This document shows positions 17,381 through 26,835 of a stretch of 64,000 nucleotides of DNA, one piece after another (the stretch's first letter is position 1; each line of letters begins with the position of its first letter). The stretch covers positions 1 to 64,000 of the forward strand of contig WQBJ01000018.1 in the NCBI GenBank assembly GCA_013032095.1, read 5' to 3'. This stretch comes from Ruegeria atlantica. Its GTDB lineage: Bacteria > Pseudomonadota > Alphaproteobacteria > Rhodobacterales > Rhodobacteraceae. The notes beneath the pieces were generated by a model. The model had not been told where the DNA came from. It searched no databases and worked only from the letters and a program-made list of their open reading frames with translations. A program made the translations under genes and the position numbers.

Positions 17381-19834
17381 TCAGACTTTAACCCGCTCGG
17401 ATTTCGGATCGTACATTGGCTTCAGCGAAGCCTCTGCTTTGACCTTCACGCCGCAGACGTCAATCTCGTAGGTCGAGGCCAACACGTCAGCTGCCTTCTC
17501 GCCTTCACTTGGCACATAACCCAGACCGATGGCACCACCCAGCGTATGGCCATAGTTGCCCGAGGTCAGATAGCCCACATATTCGCCATCGCGGATAATC
17601 GGCTCGTTGTGGAACAGCAGCGGCTCGGCATCGGTCAGTTTGAATTGCACCAATCGGCTATTGGGACCGCTTTCCTTACGCGCAATCACTGCCTCACGTC
17701 CGATGAAGTCGCAGCCCTTGTCGACCTTTACGGCAAAGCCGAGGCCCGCATCGACCACGTGATCTTCACAGGTGATATCATGACCGAAGTGGCGGAAGCC
17801 TTTTTCAATCCGGGCACTGTCCATCATGTGCATGCCACACAGCTTCAGGCCCATGTCCTGACCGGCTTCGTGCAGGGTCTCAAAGACATGACCGGCCATG
17901 TCGGATGAGACATAGACCTCCCACCCAAGTTCACCCACATAGGTCACGCGGTGGACGCGAGCGAGGCCCATGCCGATCTCGACCTCTTGCGCCGTACCGA
18001 ACGGGTTGGTCGCGTTCGAAAAATCGGCCGGAGAAACCTTTTCCAGCAGCGCGCGCGCGTTGGGGCCCATGACGGCCAGAACGCCTTCACCCGCAGTCAC
18101 ATCGGTGATCACCACGTCGAAGTTACCTGCATGGCGCATCATCCAGGTCTGGTCGGCTAGACGTGTGGCTGCTGGGGTAACTACCAGATAGGCGGTTTCG
18201 GTCAGGCGGGTGACAGTCACGTCGGCCTCGATCCCACCAGCGCGGTTCAGGAACTGTGTATAGACAATCTTGCCATTGGGCACCGAGTAATCACCGCCGC
18301 CGATATAGTTCATGAACTTCTCGGCATCCGGCCCTTCGACGCGGATTTTCCCGAACGAGGACATGTCGTACATGCCAACATTTTCGCGTACGGCGCGGTG
18401 CTCAGCCGCCGAGTTCTCGAACCAGTTCTGGCGCTTCCAGCTGTACTGGTATTCGCGCTCCTGCCCTTCGTTTGCGAACCAGTTGGCGCGTTCCCAACCG
18501 GCCAGTTCGCCCATCACAGCGCCGTGCTCTAGCAGGTGGTGGTGGAATGGCGTCCGACGTACGCCGCGCGCAGTGGCCTTCTGGCGATAAGGGAAGTGGT
18601 CGGCGTACAGCAGGCCCAGCGTTTCCTTGGAGCGCTCGAACAGGTACTGCTTGTTGCCCTGGAACGGTTGCATCCGGCTGATGTCCACGTCACCCAGATC
18701 GAACGGCTTCTCGCCGCTGTCCATCCACTCGGCCAGCGCCATGCCTGCGCCGCCGGCAGACTGGATACCGATCGAGTTGAAGCCTGCCGCAACCCAGACA
18801 TTGTCCATCTCGGGCGCAAGGCCCAAGTGGTAAGCATCGTCCGGCGTAAAGGATTCGGGGCCGTTGAAGAAGGTGTGAATTCCAGCCTCGGCCAGTAGCG
18901 GCACACGCTCGACCGCTTTTTCGAGGATCGGTTCGAAATGGTCGAAATCTTCCTGCAACTGGTCGAACTCGAAGGATTCAGGGATACCGTCCATCGCCCA
19001 GGGCTTTGATTCCGGTTCAAACGCGCCCAGCAGGATTTTGCCCGCATCTTCCTTGTAATAGGCGTATTCATCTGGAACCCGCAGAACCGGCAATTGGGTC
19101 ATGCCCTCGATATTCTCGGTAACGATGTAGAAGTGCTCGCAAGCGTGCAGAGGTACGTTGACGCCCGCCATGCGACCAACTTCGTGGCCCCACATACCGG
19201 CGCAGTTCACCACCATGTCGCATTCGATATGGCCCGAGGTACTGCCGTCATCGGCAACCCAATCCACACCGGTAACTTTGCGGCCCCGCTTGACGATATC
19301 GGTAACCTTTACCCGCTCCTTGACGATGCCACCGCGCTGACGCGCACCCTTGGCCAGCGCAAGGGCAATGTTCGCCGGATCGCCCTGCCCGTCCAGCGGT
19401 AGGTAAACGGCGCCTTTGACTCCTTCGAGATTGATATGCGGGTACAGCTCCTGCACACGCTCGTTCGAGATCTCTTCGACTTCAACGCCGAATGCACGCG
19501 CCATGGCGGCCTGACGATAGATCTCTTCCTTGCGCTCTTCGGTCAAAGCAACGGTGATCGAGCCGCAGCGCTTGAACCCGGTGGCCACACCGGTTTCCTC
19601 CTCGAGCGAGCCGTAAAGCTCCTGACTGTATTTCGCCAGCTTGGTCATGTTCTTGGTGGCGCGCAACTGCGCGATCAGGCCCGCTGCGTGCCATGTAGTT
19701 CCGCTGGTCAGCTGTTTGCGCTCCAGCAGCACAACGTCGTTCCAGCCCTTCTTGGTCAAATGATAGGCAACCGAGCATCCGATGACGCCACCGCCGATGA
19801 TGACCACTCGGGCCTTGCTGGGAAGATCAACCAT
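17381..19834 (-). CDS. FAD-dependent oxidoreductase with GcvT domain (dimethylglycine/sarcosine dehydrogenase-like), copy 1
   Basis: The 817-residue protein joins an N-terminal DAO-type FAD domain (VVIIGGGVIGCSVAYHL) to a C-terminal GcvT/folate-binding domain (about residues 430-810). This is the layout of dimethylglycine and sarcosine dehydrogenases, which oxidise an N-methyl group and hand the one-carbon unit to tetrahydrofolate. The histidine in TTWHAAG near residue 50 matches the family position for covalent FAD attachment. It is the last gene of a minus-strand run with a betaine-homocysteine-methyltransferase-like gene. A paralogue lies at 23364-25811. The substrate is inferred. Confidence 0.82.
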   Translation of the reverse strand: MVDLPSKARVVIIGGGVIGCSVAYHLTKKGWNDVVLLERKQLTSGTTWHAAGLIAQLRATKNMTKLAKYSQELYGSLEEETGVATGFKRCGSITVALTEERKEEIYRQAAMARAFGVEVEEISNERVQELYPHINLEGVKGAVYLPLDGQGDPANIALALAKGARQRGGIVKERVKVTDIVKRGRKVTGVDWVADDGSTSGHIECDMVVNCAGMWGHEVGRMAGVNVPLHACEHFYIVTENIEGMTQLPVLRVPDEYAYYKEDAGKILLGAFEPESKPWAMDGIPESFEFDQLQEDFDHFEPILEKAVERVPLLAEAGIHTFFNGPESFTPDDAYHLGLAPEMDNVWVAAGFNSIGIQSAGGAGMALAEWMDSGEKPFDLGDVDISRMQPFQGNKQYLFERSKETLGLLYADHFPYRQKATARGVRRTPFHHHLLEHGAVMGELAGWERANWFANEGQEREYQYSWKRQNWFENSAAEHRAVRENVGMYDMSSFGKIRVEGPDAEKFMNYIGGGDYSVPNGKIVYTQFLNRAGGIEADVTVTRLTETAYLVVTPAATRLADQTWMMRHAGNFDVVITDVTAGEGVLAVMGPNARALLEKVSPADFSNATNPFGTAQEVEIGMGLARVHRVTYVGELGWEVYVSSDMAGHVFETLHEAGQDMGLKLCGMHMMDSARIEKGFRHFGHDITCEDHVVDAGLGFAVKVDKGCDFIGREAVIARKESGPNSRLVQFKLTDAEPLLFHNEPIIRDGEYVGYLTSGNYGHTLGGAIGLGYVPSEGEKAADVLASTYEIDVCGVKVKAEASLKPMYDPKSERVKV

Positions 19835-19912
19835 CCTGAAATCTCCGCTATGTCAGGTTTGCGCCAATTTGCCACGAAAGATCGACAGTAAATGCACCAA
19901 AACCGTCACAGT

Positions 19913-19931
19913 ATCGGTGATTTTCACCGAT
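19913..19931. repeat. Eight-bp perfect inverted repeat at the end of the regulator gene
   Basis: Bases 19913-19920 and 19924-19931 form a perfect palindrome with a three-base spacer. It overlaps the stop codon of the GlxA-type regulator gene and lies about 80 bases upstream of the first FAD-GcvT gene start. It could be an operator or a hairpin between the two genes. Confidence 0.4.
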
Positions 19932-20892
19932 GTGACGCCGCCCGCTTTTCACGCCGCACGACAAAAGGTGTGACGCCGAAGAAGCTTTTGTAAACCGAGG
20001 AAAATCCGTTCGGAAACCCGCAGGCGAGACCGATTTCCCGGACGCTCATAGTGGTGTTGAGCAGCAGATTATTGGCCTTGGCGAGCCGCATTTCGCGATA
20101 GAACCCGTTCGGCGTTGTGCCAAAGAAGGTTTTGAACTTCCGCTCCAGTGACCGGTTCGACATATGCAGCGATTCGACGATCTGGTTGATAGGCAACGGG
20201 TCTTCGATATTGGCCTGCATCAACTTGATGCACTGGTCCAGCTTGGCATCCCCGGTTGAGGTTAGTTTCGCCCCGGAAAACGGTTGCATCGAGGAGAAAT
20301 CGCGGATGTTTTCGTGCAGCATGATATCTGCCACGGTCATTTTGGCCGGGCCGGAGATATGGCGACCGATCACCGCAAGCGCCACATCCGTTGTCGCCTC
20401 CATTCCGGCGCACGTGACCACTGCACCCTGTTCGGTGGCAATGGAGAGTTTGGCCTCGAACCGCGCCCCACGTTCGCGGAGGAACGAAGCGTTTTCCCAA
20501 TGGGTTGCCATGTCGTCGGTGCCGTGTTCGTCGATATAGCGACTGGCGGCTTCCGCCAGCAGAAAAACCTTTGCTCCTCGGAAGGTATAGTCCGACACCA
20601 CACGCCCCAGCGACAGGTTGGGATGATCCGGATCGGAATTGCCTATCACAAAAAGATAGTCCGCCTTGGGTTGCGTCGGGACAGGTTCTGTCTGAACCAC
20701 CGCCTCGCTGCTGCTGGCGATCGGCCCACCTTTCAGCGAGCGATAGGTATAGGTGAACGGTGGGTTCGGACACACCCGGTTGGCCAGCCGTAGCACTTCG
20801 ACCAATGAGGCCAGTTCCAACAACACATAACCGGGGGCTACGAGAATATCGAAATGCTGCTGCACTAAGGGTTTGTCAGAAGGTTTCGGCAT
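19924..20892 (-). CDS. GlxA-family transcriptional regulator (DJ-1/PfpI domain plus AraC HTH), GbdR-like
   Basis: This 322-residue protein has an N-terminal class-I glutamine-amidotransferase-like domain (starting FDILVAPGYVLLELASLVEV) and a C-terminal AraC helix-turn-helix pair, with MSNRSLERKFKTFFG and REIGLACGFPNGFSSVYKSFF. The architecture matches GbdR and CdhR, which activate glycine betaine and carnitine catabolism in pseudomonads. Its place between a betaine-homocysteine-methyltransferase-like gene and an FAD-GcvT oxidoreductase suggests it senses a methylated amine. This is inference from family and context. Confidence 0.85.
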   Translation of the reverse strand: MPKPSDKPLVQQHFDILVAPGYVLLELASLVEVLRLANRVCPNPPFTYTYRSLKGGPIASSSEAVVQTEPVPTQPKADYLFVIGNSDPDHPNLSLGRVVSDYTFRGAKVFLLAEAASRYIDEHGTDDMATHWENASFLRERGARFEAKLSIATEQGAVVTCAGMEATTDVALAVIGRHISGPAKMTVADIMLHENIRDFSSMQPFSGAKLTSTGDAKLDQCIKLMQANIEDPLPINQIVESLHMSNRSLERKFKTFFGTTPNGFYREMRLAKANNLLLNTTMSVREIGLACGFPNGFSSVYKSFFGVTPFVVRREKRAASHR

Positions 20893-20901
20893 CCCTGACC
20901 C

Positions 20902-21792
20902 TCAAACTATCCGGTGACCGGCGGCCCGCAAGCGGTTGGCCAGTATTTCGATGTGATCCGGGCCGACCTCGCAGCAGCCCCCCACAATTGTCGCCCCTTG
21001 CGCCACCCAATCCATAGCATGATCGGCATAAGCATCCGGACCCAGATCTTGCCGCTGTTCCAGAGCATCGACAGTGGGCGCATCTTCAAGGAACTTTTGC
21101 GAGATTCCGACGAACCCGTTGGCATAGGCGCCGAACGGGCGACCCAGTTTTGCGATACTCTCCAACGCCGCTGGAATAGCTTCGGGGCGAGAACAGTTGA
21201 TCAACACCGCCTCTGGCTCGAAACGGTCCACTACCGGCGCTATTTCTGAAAGGGCCTCGCCTGAACGCAAACGCGTGCCATCATCATCCATCACAGTCAA
21301 CGCAAGCCAAACGGGCTTGCCAGCTTGCGCTGTTCCTTGCAGGGCACCTTCAGCCTCTTGCACGGACGACACAGTTTCGATCAGGAAAAGGTCAACGCGA
21401 TCCGCCATCAAGCGAACGAGTTCAGCAAATTTGACGGTCGCCTCGCTCACATCCGGTTTCAGGTCCGGTCGGTAGGACGCCAGAAGCGGGCCAAGTGCAC
21501 CTGCTATGCGCCCACCGGACGCGCACGCACGCTCAGCCTGCGACAACGCCGTGTCGACCAGATCGGGAAGTTGCTCTTGCAGGCCCACGCGCTCCAGCCG
21601 AGAGCGGTGGACGGCATAAGTGTTGGTGGTGGCAACTGTCGCCCCTCGGCGGAAATATTCAGCATGAACATCTCCGACCAGTTCCGGACAATCGATCATC
21701 ACCCGCGTCGACCAAAGCGGCGTCGCCCTGTCGCCGCTGCGCTTAACCAGTTCCTGCCCGATTGAACCATCCAGAAGAGTGATATCCGCCAT
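20902..21792 (-). CDS. Homocysteine S-methyltransferase family protein (BHMT-like)
   Basis: The 296-residue protein is a Pfam S-methyltrans barrel. The zinc ligands are C200 in NCSRPE and the pair C273-C274 in GGCCEVGP. The N-terminal LLDGSIGQELVKRSG matches the family. Homologues transfer a methyl group from betaine, S-methylmethionine or a related donor to homocysteine. Next to a GbdR-like regulator and two dimethylglycine-dehydrogenase-like genes, betaine is the most likely donor, which would yield dimethylglycine for the next enzyme. The start follows the dehydrogenase stop by 12 bases. Confidence 0.82.
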   Translation of the reverse strand: MADITLLDGSIGQELVKRSGDRATPLWSTRVMIDCPELVGDVHAEYFRRGATVATTNTYAVHRSRLERVGLQEQLPDLVDTALSQAERACASGGRIAGALGPLLASYRPDLKPDVSEATVKFAELVRLMADRVDLFLIETVSSVQEAEGALQGTAQAGKPVWLALTVMDDDGTRLRSGEALSEIAPVVDRFEPEAVLINCSRPEAIPAALESIAKLGRPFGAYANGFVGISQKFLEDAPTVDALEQRQDLGPDAYADHAMDWVAQGATIVGGCCEVGPDHIEILANRLRAAGHRIV

Positions 21793-21804
21793 TTTTCAGC
21801 CTTT

Positions 21805-22857
21805 TCAGGGAATCAGAACAAGTTTGCCCGGAAACGCCTTGGATTGAAAATCCGCCTGCGCCGCTGCGATGTCCTTTAGCGGGTAAGTTTTTGAGATCAA
21901 GGGCTTGATCCGCCCCGCATTGATCATCTCGACCAGCCGCCCGAATACCTCGATTGCCTGATGGGTGCAGCCGTGGATGGTGATGTCGCGCAGGTAGATG
22001 TCGCGGAGATCGGCCCGCACAATCGGTCCCGCGATAGCTCCTGAAACCGCATATTGCCCGCCCGGCTTCAGGGCCAGGATCAGGCCGGGCCACGCCGTGC
22101 CACCTACAACATCGACCACGACATCGAACATGTCCGCAGGCAAAGCCGCATCGCGATCGAACGTGTCAACTGCGCCCTGGCTTTTGACCGCCTCGGCCTT
22201 GGCCGGGCTGGTCACACCCCAGACCGTCGCCCCCCGCAGCGCCGCCAGTTGCACAGCGGCCAGACCAACGCCGCCTGATGCTCCCGTAACCAGCACTTTT
22301 TGCCCCGAGGTCACACCGGCCCGGGTCAACAGGTTCTCAGCGGTCCCAAACGCGCAGGGGATGGCGGCGATTTCGACATCCGACAGGGGTGAGGCGGTCA
22401 CGTCATACAAATCCGCAGCCTCGACCAGACAATATTGCGCAAAGGCGCCGTCGATTTCTGATCCCAACGCGATGAAGCCTGTCGGATGGCCCGGACGTGG
22501 ACGCGGCAGGTTGATCGGGCAGGTCACACGCTGACCCGGGTGGAACGTGGTCCCCTGTCCCACAGCTTCGACAACACCGCAAAGATCACCGCCCTGAATG
22601 CGCGGGAACTGTAGCGCGCCGCCCCAGCCTCCGGCGTCGACATCCTGATCCACGGAATCGGTCGCAGCGGTCACCTCAGTGGAGTACCAGCCGACCCGTG
22701 TGTTGATATCAGTGTTGTTGACCCCTGCAGCCATCACCCGGACCAAAACCTGCCCTGGCCCCGGCGCAGGCACCGGAATATCCTCGCACCACTCCAGCGC
22801 TTCTGGCCCACCGTGATGAGTCAGGTAAACACCGGACATGGTTTTGGGGGGTGTCAT
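21805..22857 (-). CDS. Zinc-type alcohol dehydrogenase / quinone oxidoreductase family protein
   Basis: This medium-chain dehydrogenase of 350 residues has a GroES-like N-terminal domain (MAAGVNNTDINTR, GGDLCGVVEAVG) and a Rossmann domain with VLVTGASGGVGLAAVQLAA. Catalytic zinc cysteines are not obvious, so a quinone-oxidoreductase or enoyl-reductase activity is possible. It lies inside the N-demethylation run, but its role there is unclear. The GTG at 22860 and the ATG at 22857 are both possible starts, and AAGGGC precedes them. Confidence 0.8.
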   Translation of the reverse strand: MTPPKTMSGVYLTHHGGPEALEWCEDIPVPAPGPGQVLVRVMAAGVNNTDINTRVGWYSTEVTAATDSVDQDVDAGGWGGALQFPRIQGGDLCGVVEAVGQGTTFHPGQRVTCPINLPRPRPGHPTGFIALGSEIDGAFAQYCLVEAADLYDVTASPLSDVEIAAIPCAFGTAENLLTRAGVTSGQKVLVTGASGGVGLAAVQLAALRGATVWGVTSPAKAEAVKSQGAVDTFDRDAALPADMFDVVVDVVGGTAWPGLILALKPGGQYAVSGAIAGPIVRADLRDIYLRDITIHGCTHQAIEVFGRLVEMINAGRIKPLISKTYPLKDIAAAQADFQSKAFPGKLVLIP

Positions 22858-22869
22858 CACGTGCTGCCC

Positions 22870-23346
22870 TTACGTCTGATCGTCCGGATGCGGCGGAACC
22901 GGGCCCATCGGGATAATGTCGTACCGGGCGTTCAACTCAGCCATTTTTGCCTCATCGGCGAAATCCGCTTCGGTCATTGTCGCAAGCTCTGCAAGGAAGC
23001 CGTCAAACCCCGCAGGCTGAAAGATCATCAGCATCCGCGCCGGGGTCGCCCCCACAACGCGGCTTGCATGCGGAACGCCCGGCGGCATATGGATGGTGGT
23101 GCCTGCCGTACAGCGATGCCAGTCACCATCAACGTAGAAATCCACCTCGCCTTCCAAAAAATAGAATGTTTCAGCATGGCTGTCATGGCGATGAAGGCCA
23201 AGCGCGAAGCTGGCCTTCAGATTATCTTCCATGAGCGTGTAAGCGCCATCTGTATCCTGACTGGATACCTTGACGAAGGTATGGTCATTTTCCCAGTCAT
23301 AGTTGGGGCCCTCACCGGGCCCCAATTTGGAGTATCGCTTGCTCAT
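22870..23346 (-). CDS. Cupin-domain protein
   Basis: The 158-residue protein contains one cupin barrel. The first metal-binding motif is LHRHDSHAETFYFLEGE and the second includes MPPGVPHASRV, so the histidines and glutamate for one metal ion are present. Small cupins of this kind can be dioxygenases, isomerases or lyases. It lies nine bases upstream of the dehydrogenase gene and 17 bases after the second FAD-GcvT gene, so it is in the same transcription unit. No substrate is assignable. Confidence 0.8.
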   Translation of the reverse strand: MSKRYSKLGPGEGPNYDWENDHTFVKVSSQDTDGAYTLMEDNLKASFALGLHRHDSHAETFYFLEGEVDFYVDGDWHRCTAGTTIHMPPGVPHASRVVGATPARMLMIFQPAGFDGFLAELATMTEADFADEAKMAELNARYDIIPMGPVPPHPDDQT

Positions 23347-23363
23347 GGCCCCTCCGTCGGGTG

Positions 23364-25811
23364 TTACGCGCGCAGCCGCTCGTTCTGAGGATCCCAGAGC
23401 GGCTGATCCTCTTGTACCAAGGCACGGTGTTTCTGGCCGTAGATTTCCACCTCAAGCTCGGTGCCCGGGTTGGCAAGCTCGGCTTTGATCATGCCCAGCG
23501 CGATGGATTTGCCCACGCGATAGCCCCAGGCGCCAGAGGTGGTTTCACCCACGATCTGATCGCCTTGCCAGATGCAGGACATGTATGGCGCGTCGCAATC
23601 GCCCGCATCCACGGTCAGCGTGACAAAGGATTTCTTCACACCTTGCTGCTTTTCGTTCTGGATCGCGGCCTTGCCGGGGAAGTTCTGCGGTTTGTCCAAC
23701 TTTACGAACCGTTCCAGCCCGCCTTCCAGCAGCGAGTAGTCGGTGCTCAGATCACCCTTCCACGCACGGTAGCCTTTTTCGATGCGCAGAGAGTTCAGGG
23801 CGTACATCCCAAACGGTTTGGCCCCGGCGTCGATGATCGCCTCATAGATCGCGGGCATGTCCTCGTTCAGCGCGTGGACCTCCCAGCCCAATTCACCGGC
23901 AAAGGAGACGCGGATCAGGAAGGCGTCCTGGCCAGCCACCTTGGCATGCTGATGGGTTAGCCACCCAGAGGACAGGTCCGCATCGGACAAGCCAGACAGA
24001 AGCGTGCGCGAATTCGGTCCAGTGACAATCAGCGTGTCGCGGGTCGTGGTTACATCCTCGACCGAGACGCTGGCGGGCATGGCATTCATCAGAAGGTCAC
24101 GATCATGCCATTGCGCCGTGGCGGCGGTAATCAGAACGAACTCATCTTCACCCAAACGGATACAGGACATCTCGGTCAGGATACGGCCCCGGTCGTCGGC
24201 AATGTAGATCAGGTTGATCCGACCGACCTTTGGCAGACCACCGGATGCGAGACCGCGCAGCGCCTCAGCGGCGCCCTCTCCATTGACTTTGAAGCGCGAG
24301 AAGCCTGGCAAATCCAGCACTCCACAGTCGTCCCGCACGGCCTCGCATTCCTCTTTGATCCGCTGCTCCCATGGGCCCGAACGACCCCAAGTGTGGGTTG
24401 CGTCAAGCGATGTGTCATCGCCCGGCTTGGCGAACCAGTTGGCACGTTCCCAGCCGTTATAGACACCCATGACACCACCCAGTTCCTTCACCTTGGCGTG
24501 GTTCGGTGACAGTTTCTTGTCCCGCGCGGCAGGCCATTCGTGGTGGGGGAAGTGCATGGCGTATTCATTGCCATAGACTTCCATACCCTTCTGGTTGCAG
24601 TAATCCTGATCGGTGTAATCGGTGTAACGGCGCGGATCGACGGCCCACATATCCCATTCGGTGTGACCATCGACGATCCATTCGGCCAGCACCTTGCCTG
24701 CACCACCGCCCTGCGCGATGCCGAAGGTAAAGCTGTGCGCCTCAAACGCGTTTTTGACACCTGGCATCGGACCGATCAGCGGCAGACCATCCGGCGCATA
24801 GGGGATCGGGCCATTTATCACCCGACCAACGCCCGAGGTTGCCATCAGCGGAACCCGCTCCATCGCGTCGGTGACGATGTCCTCGATGCGGTCCAGATCG
24901 TCGTTCCACAGTTGGAACGAGAAGTCTTCGGGCATCGGATCATCTTCGGTCATCCAGTGGCCCTTACAGTTGGGCTCGTACGGGCCGAGGTTGAAGCCGT
25001 TCTTCTCCTGCCGCAGGTAGTACGAGATATCCACGTCGCGCAACAGCGGCAGCTTGCCGCCATGCTCTTTCGACCAAGCCTCGATCTCAGGCACTTCGTC
25101 GGTCAGCAAGTATTGGTGGCTCATGACCATGGCTGGCACAGTGCGGCCGCCATAAGGTTTGAACATTTCGCCGACGCGTTGCGCATAGTACCCGGCAGCG
25201 TTCACCACGTACTCACAGGCAATGTCGCCTTTTTCGGTGTGCACAGTCCATGTTCCGTCATCGTGCTGCGTCACGTCAGTGGCCGGGCAGAACCGGATGA
25301 TCTTCTGACCCAGATCACGAGCGCCTTTGGCCAGAGCCTGTGTCAGCTGCGCCGGGTCAATGTCGCCATCGGTCGGGTCGTAGAGAACACCTTCAAGATC
25401 GTGGGTCTCGAGGAACGGATAGTGCTCTTTCGCCTGCTCCGGGGTCCACATCTCCATCGGGATGCCCTGATAGAGGCCCATGGACATCGCGTGCTCGAAT
25501 TCCTGCATCCGCTCTTTGCTGTGCGCCAGACGAATCGAACCCGAGACGTGATAGTTCATCGGGTAGTCGACCTCTTCGGCCAGCCGCGAATACAGCTCGG
25601 TCGAATAGCGCTGCATGTTCATGATTGCCCACGAATTCGAAAAGGTCGGCACGTTGCCCGCCGCATGCCATGTCGACCCGGCGGTCAGTTCGTTCTTTTC
25701 CAGCAGAACGCAGTCGGTCCAGCCTTTCTTGGCCAGATGGTAGAGCGAGGAGGTCCCCACCACACCGCCACCGATGATAACCACTCGGGCTTTTGTCGGA
25801 AAATCACTCAT
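23364..25811 (-). CDS. FAD-dependent oxidoreductase with GcvT domain (dimethylglycine/sarcosine dehydrogenase-like), copy 2
   Basis: This 815-residue protein has the same layout as the gene at 17381-19834: an FAD domain starting VVIIGGGVVGTSSLYHL and a C-terminal GcvT/folate domain. By eye 37 of the first 52 residues are identical between the two copies, while later regions differ more. One copy may act on dimethylglycine and the other on sarcosine or another N-methyl substrate. The TWHAAG histidine for flavin attachment is present. A small GFA gene lies immediately upstream. Confidence 0.82.
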   Translation of the reverse strand: MSDFPTKARVVIIGGGVVGTSSLYHLAKKGWTDCVLLEKNELTAGSTWHAAGNVPTFSNSWAIMNMQRYSTELYSRLAEEVDYPMNYHVSGSIRLAHSKERMQEFEHAMSMGLYQGIPMEMWTPEQAKEHYPFLETHDLEGVLYDPTDGDIDPAQLTQALAKGARDLGQKIIRFCPATDVTQHDDGTWTVHTEKGDIACEYVVNAAGYYAQRVGEMFKPYGGRTVPAMVMSHQYLLTDEVPEIEAWSKEHGGKLPLLRDVDISYYLRQEKNGFNLGPYEPNCKGHWMTEDDPMPEDFSFQLWNDDLDRIEDIVTDAMERVPLMATSGVGRVINGPIPYAPDGLPLIGPMPGVKNAFEAHSFTFGIAQGGGAGKVLAEWIVDGHTEWDMWAVDPRRYTDYTDQDYCNQKGMEVYGNEYAMHFPHHEWPAARDKKLSPNHAKVKELGGVMGVYNGWERANWFAKPGDDTSLDATHTWGRSGPWEQRIKEECEAVRDDCGVLDLPGFSRFKVNGEGAAEALRGLASGGLPKVGRINLIYIADDRGRILTEMSCIRLGEDEFVLITAATAQWHDRDLLMNAMPASVSVEDVTTTRDTLIVTGPNSRTLLSGLSDADLSSGWLTHQHAKVAGQDAFLIRVSFAGELGWEVHALNEDMPAIYEAIIDAGAKPFGMYALNSLRIEKGYRAWKGDLSTDYSLLEGGLERFVKLDKPQNFPGKAAIQNEKQQGVKKSFVTLTVDAGDCDAPYMSCIWQGDQIVGETTSGAWGYRVGKSIALGMIKAELANPGTELEVEIYGQKHRALVQEDQPLWDPQNERLRA

Positions 25812-25826
25812 GTTGTTTGATCCCTA

Positions 25827-26207
25827 TTACTGTGCCTCTTGAGGCAGATCGTCTGTGATGTCGTAGTAATCGCCCTTGTCGGCCACAAAGATGTGCCGGG
25901 CGAGGTGCAGTCCTGTGGGTTCGCTGAGCGCCCCCATGGAAATCGAAATCGTGTCCTCGTCATTGTGTTGCCAGAACAGAAACGAGCCGCAGGCGCTGCA
26001 AAATCCGCGCCGCGCGATGTCCGAGGCCCGAAACCAGCGCAACGGATCGCTGGCAGAGAAACTCAGGTTGTCCTGATGGGTCGAGGTTGAGGCCCAGACA
26101 TGGCCCGACTGCTTGCGGCACTGGCCGCAATGACAAGCCGAGGGCGGCGACAGTTCTCCGTCAATGGTGAACGCAACCGCGCCGCACAGGCAGGAACCAG
26201 TATGCAT
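25827..26207 (-). CDS. GFA-family protein (glutathione-dependent formaldehyde-activating enzyme-like)
   Basis: The 126-residue protein has the GFA zinc pattern: GSCLCGAVAF, SACHCGQCRKQSG and GFCSACGS supply the seven conserved cysteines. The fold is known from Gfa, reported to speed S-hydroxymethylglutathione formation, although many family members have other roles. An ATG at 26207 with AGGGGG upstream is the likely start; the frame opens further upstream but that part lies in the LysE gene. Next to enzymes that release one-carbon units as formaldehyde, a detoxification role is plausible. Confidence 0.82.
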   Translation of the reverse strand: MHTGSCLCGAVAFTIDGELSPPSACHCGQCRKQSGHVWASTSTHQDNLSFSASDPLRWFRASDIARRGFCSACGSFLFWQHNDEDTISISMGALSEPTGLHLARHIFVADKGDYYDITDDLPQEAQ

Positions 26208-26211
26208 GTGA

Positions 26212-26835
26212 TTACCCCCTTGCTGCGGGCGTGGAGCTGGCCCCCAGCAACACGCCATAGATGATGAAACAGGTCGCCATCACGCGGCGAACCCACATGT
26301 TGAACACCGCCCCCAAAGCCGCCTTACCCATCAGTGCACCCAACAGGGTGAACCCGGTGTAGCTGAGCGTGGTGATGACCAGCGCGGTAGGCATGATCAC
26401 CCCCATCTGCTGCCAGACCGGCACGTCGGGCTGCACGAATTGCGAAAAGGCCGCGAGGTATCCGGCGACGCTTTTGGGATTGATCGTCGCCACCGCCAGC
26501 GCATGCAGGTAAACATGCCGCGCAGGGCGTTCAGAGGCGGGCGCAGGTTTAGTCGCGTTTATCCAACCGCGGATACCGACCCAGATCAGGAACCCTGCGC
26601 CGATCAGCTTGGCAATGAAAAACCCGGTCGGGGATGCGGCAATCAGGGCAGTGATGCCCAGTGCCGACAGGATCAGAAACGCGCTCGCCTGTGTCAGGAT
26701 CGCCAACACCCCTAGCATCGCCTTGGGAAACGGCAGGCTCATTCCGTTCGAGATACAATTGACCGCATTCGGGCCCGGGGTGGTTACAAACACCACCCAG
26801 AACAACGCGAATATGGTCCAGGCCTCAAAGCTCAT
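26212..26835 (-). CDS. LysE-family amino-acid exporter
   Basis: The 207-residue protein has six hydrophobic segments, the N-terminal TPGPNAVNCISNGM motif of the LysE/RhtB family, and the central INPKSVAGYLAAFSQFV segment. It should export an amino acid or a related solute. The start overlaps the stop of the upstream XRE-cupin regulator (TGATG-type overlap), so the exporter is probably controlled by it. The substrate is unknown; a glycine-related compound would fit the locus. Confidence 0.88.
   Translation of the reverse strand: MSFEAWTIFALFWVVFVTTPGPNAVNCISNGMSLPFPKAMLGVLAILTQASAFLILSALGITALIAASPTGFFIAKLIGAGFLIWVGIRGWINATKPAPASERPARHVYLHALAVATINPKSVAGYLAAFSQFVQPDVPVWQQMGVIMPTALVITTLSYTGFTLLGALMGKAALGAVFNMWVRRVMATCFIIYGVLLGASSTPAARG

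Noticed and set aside
24540-25820. 426-codon frame antisense to the second FAD-GcvT gene
   Set aside because: It mirrors the sense reading of a conserved oxidoreductase and shows no domain of its own.
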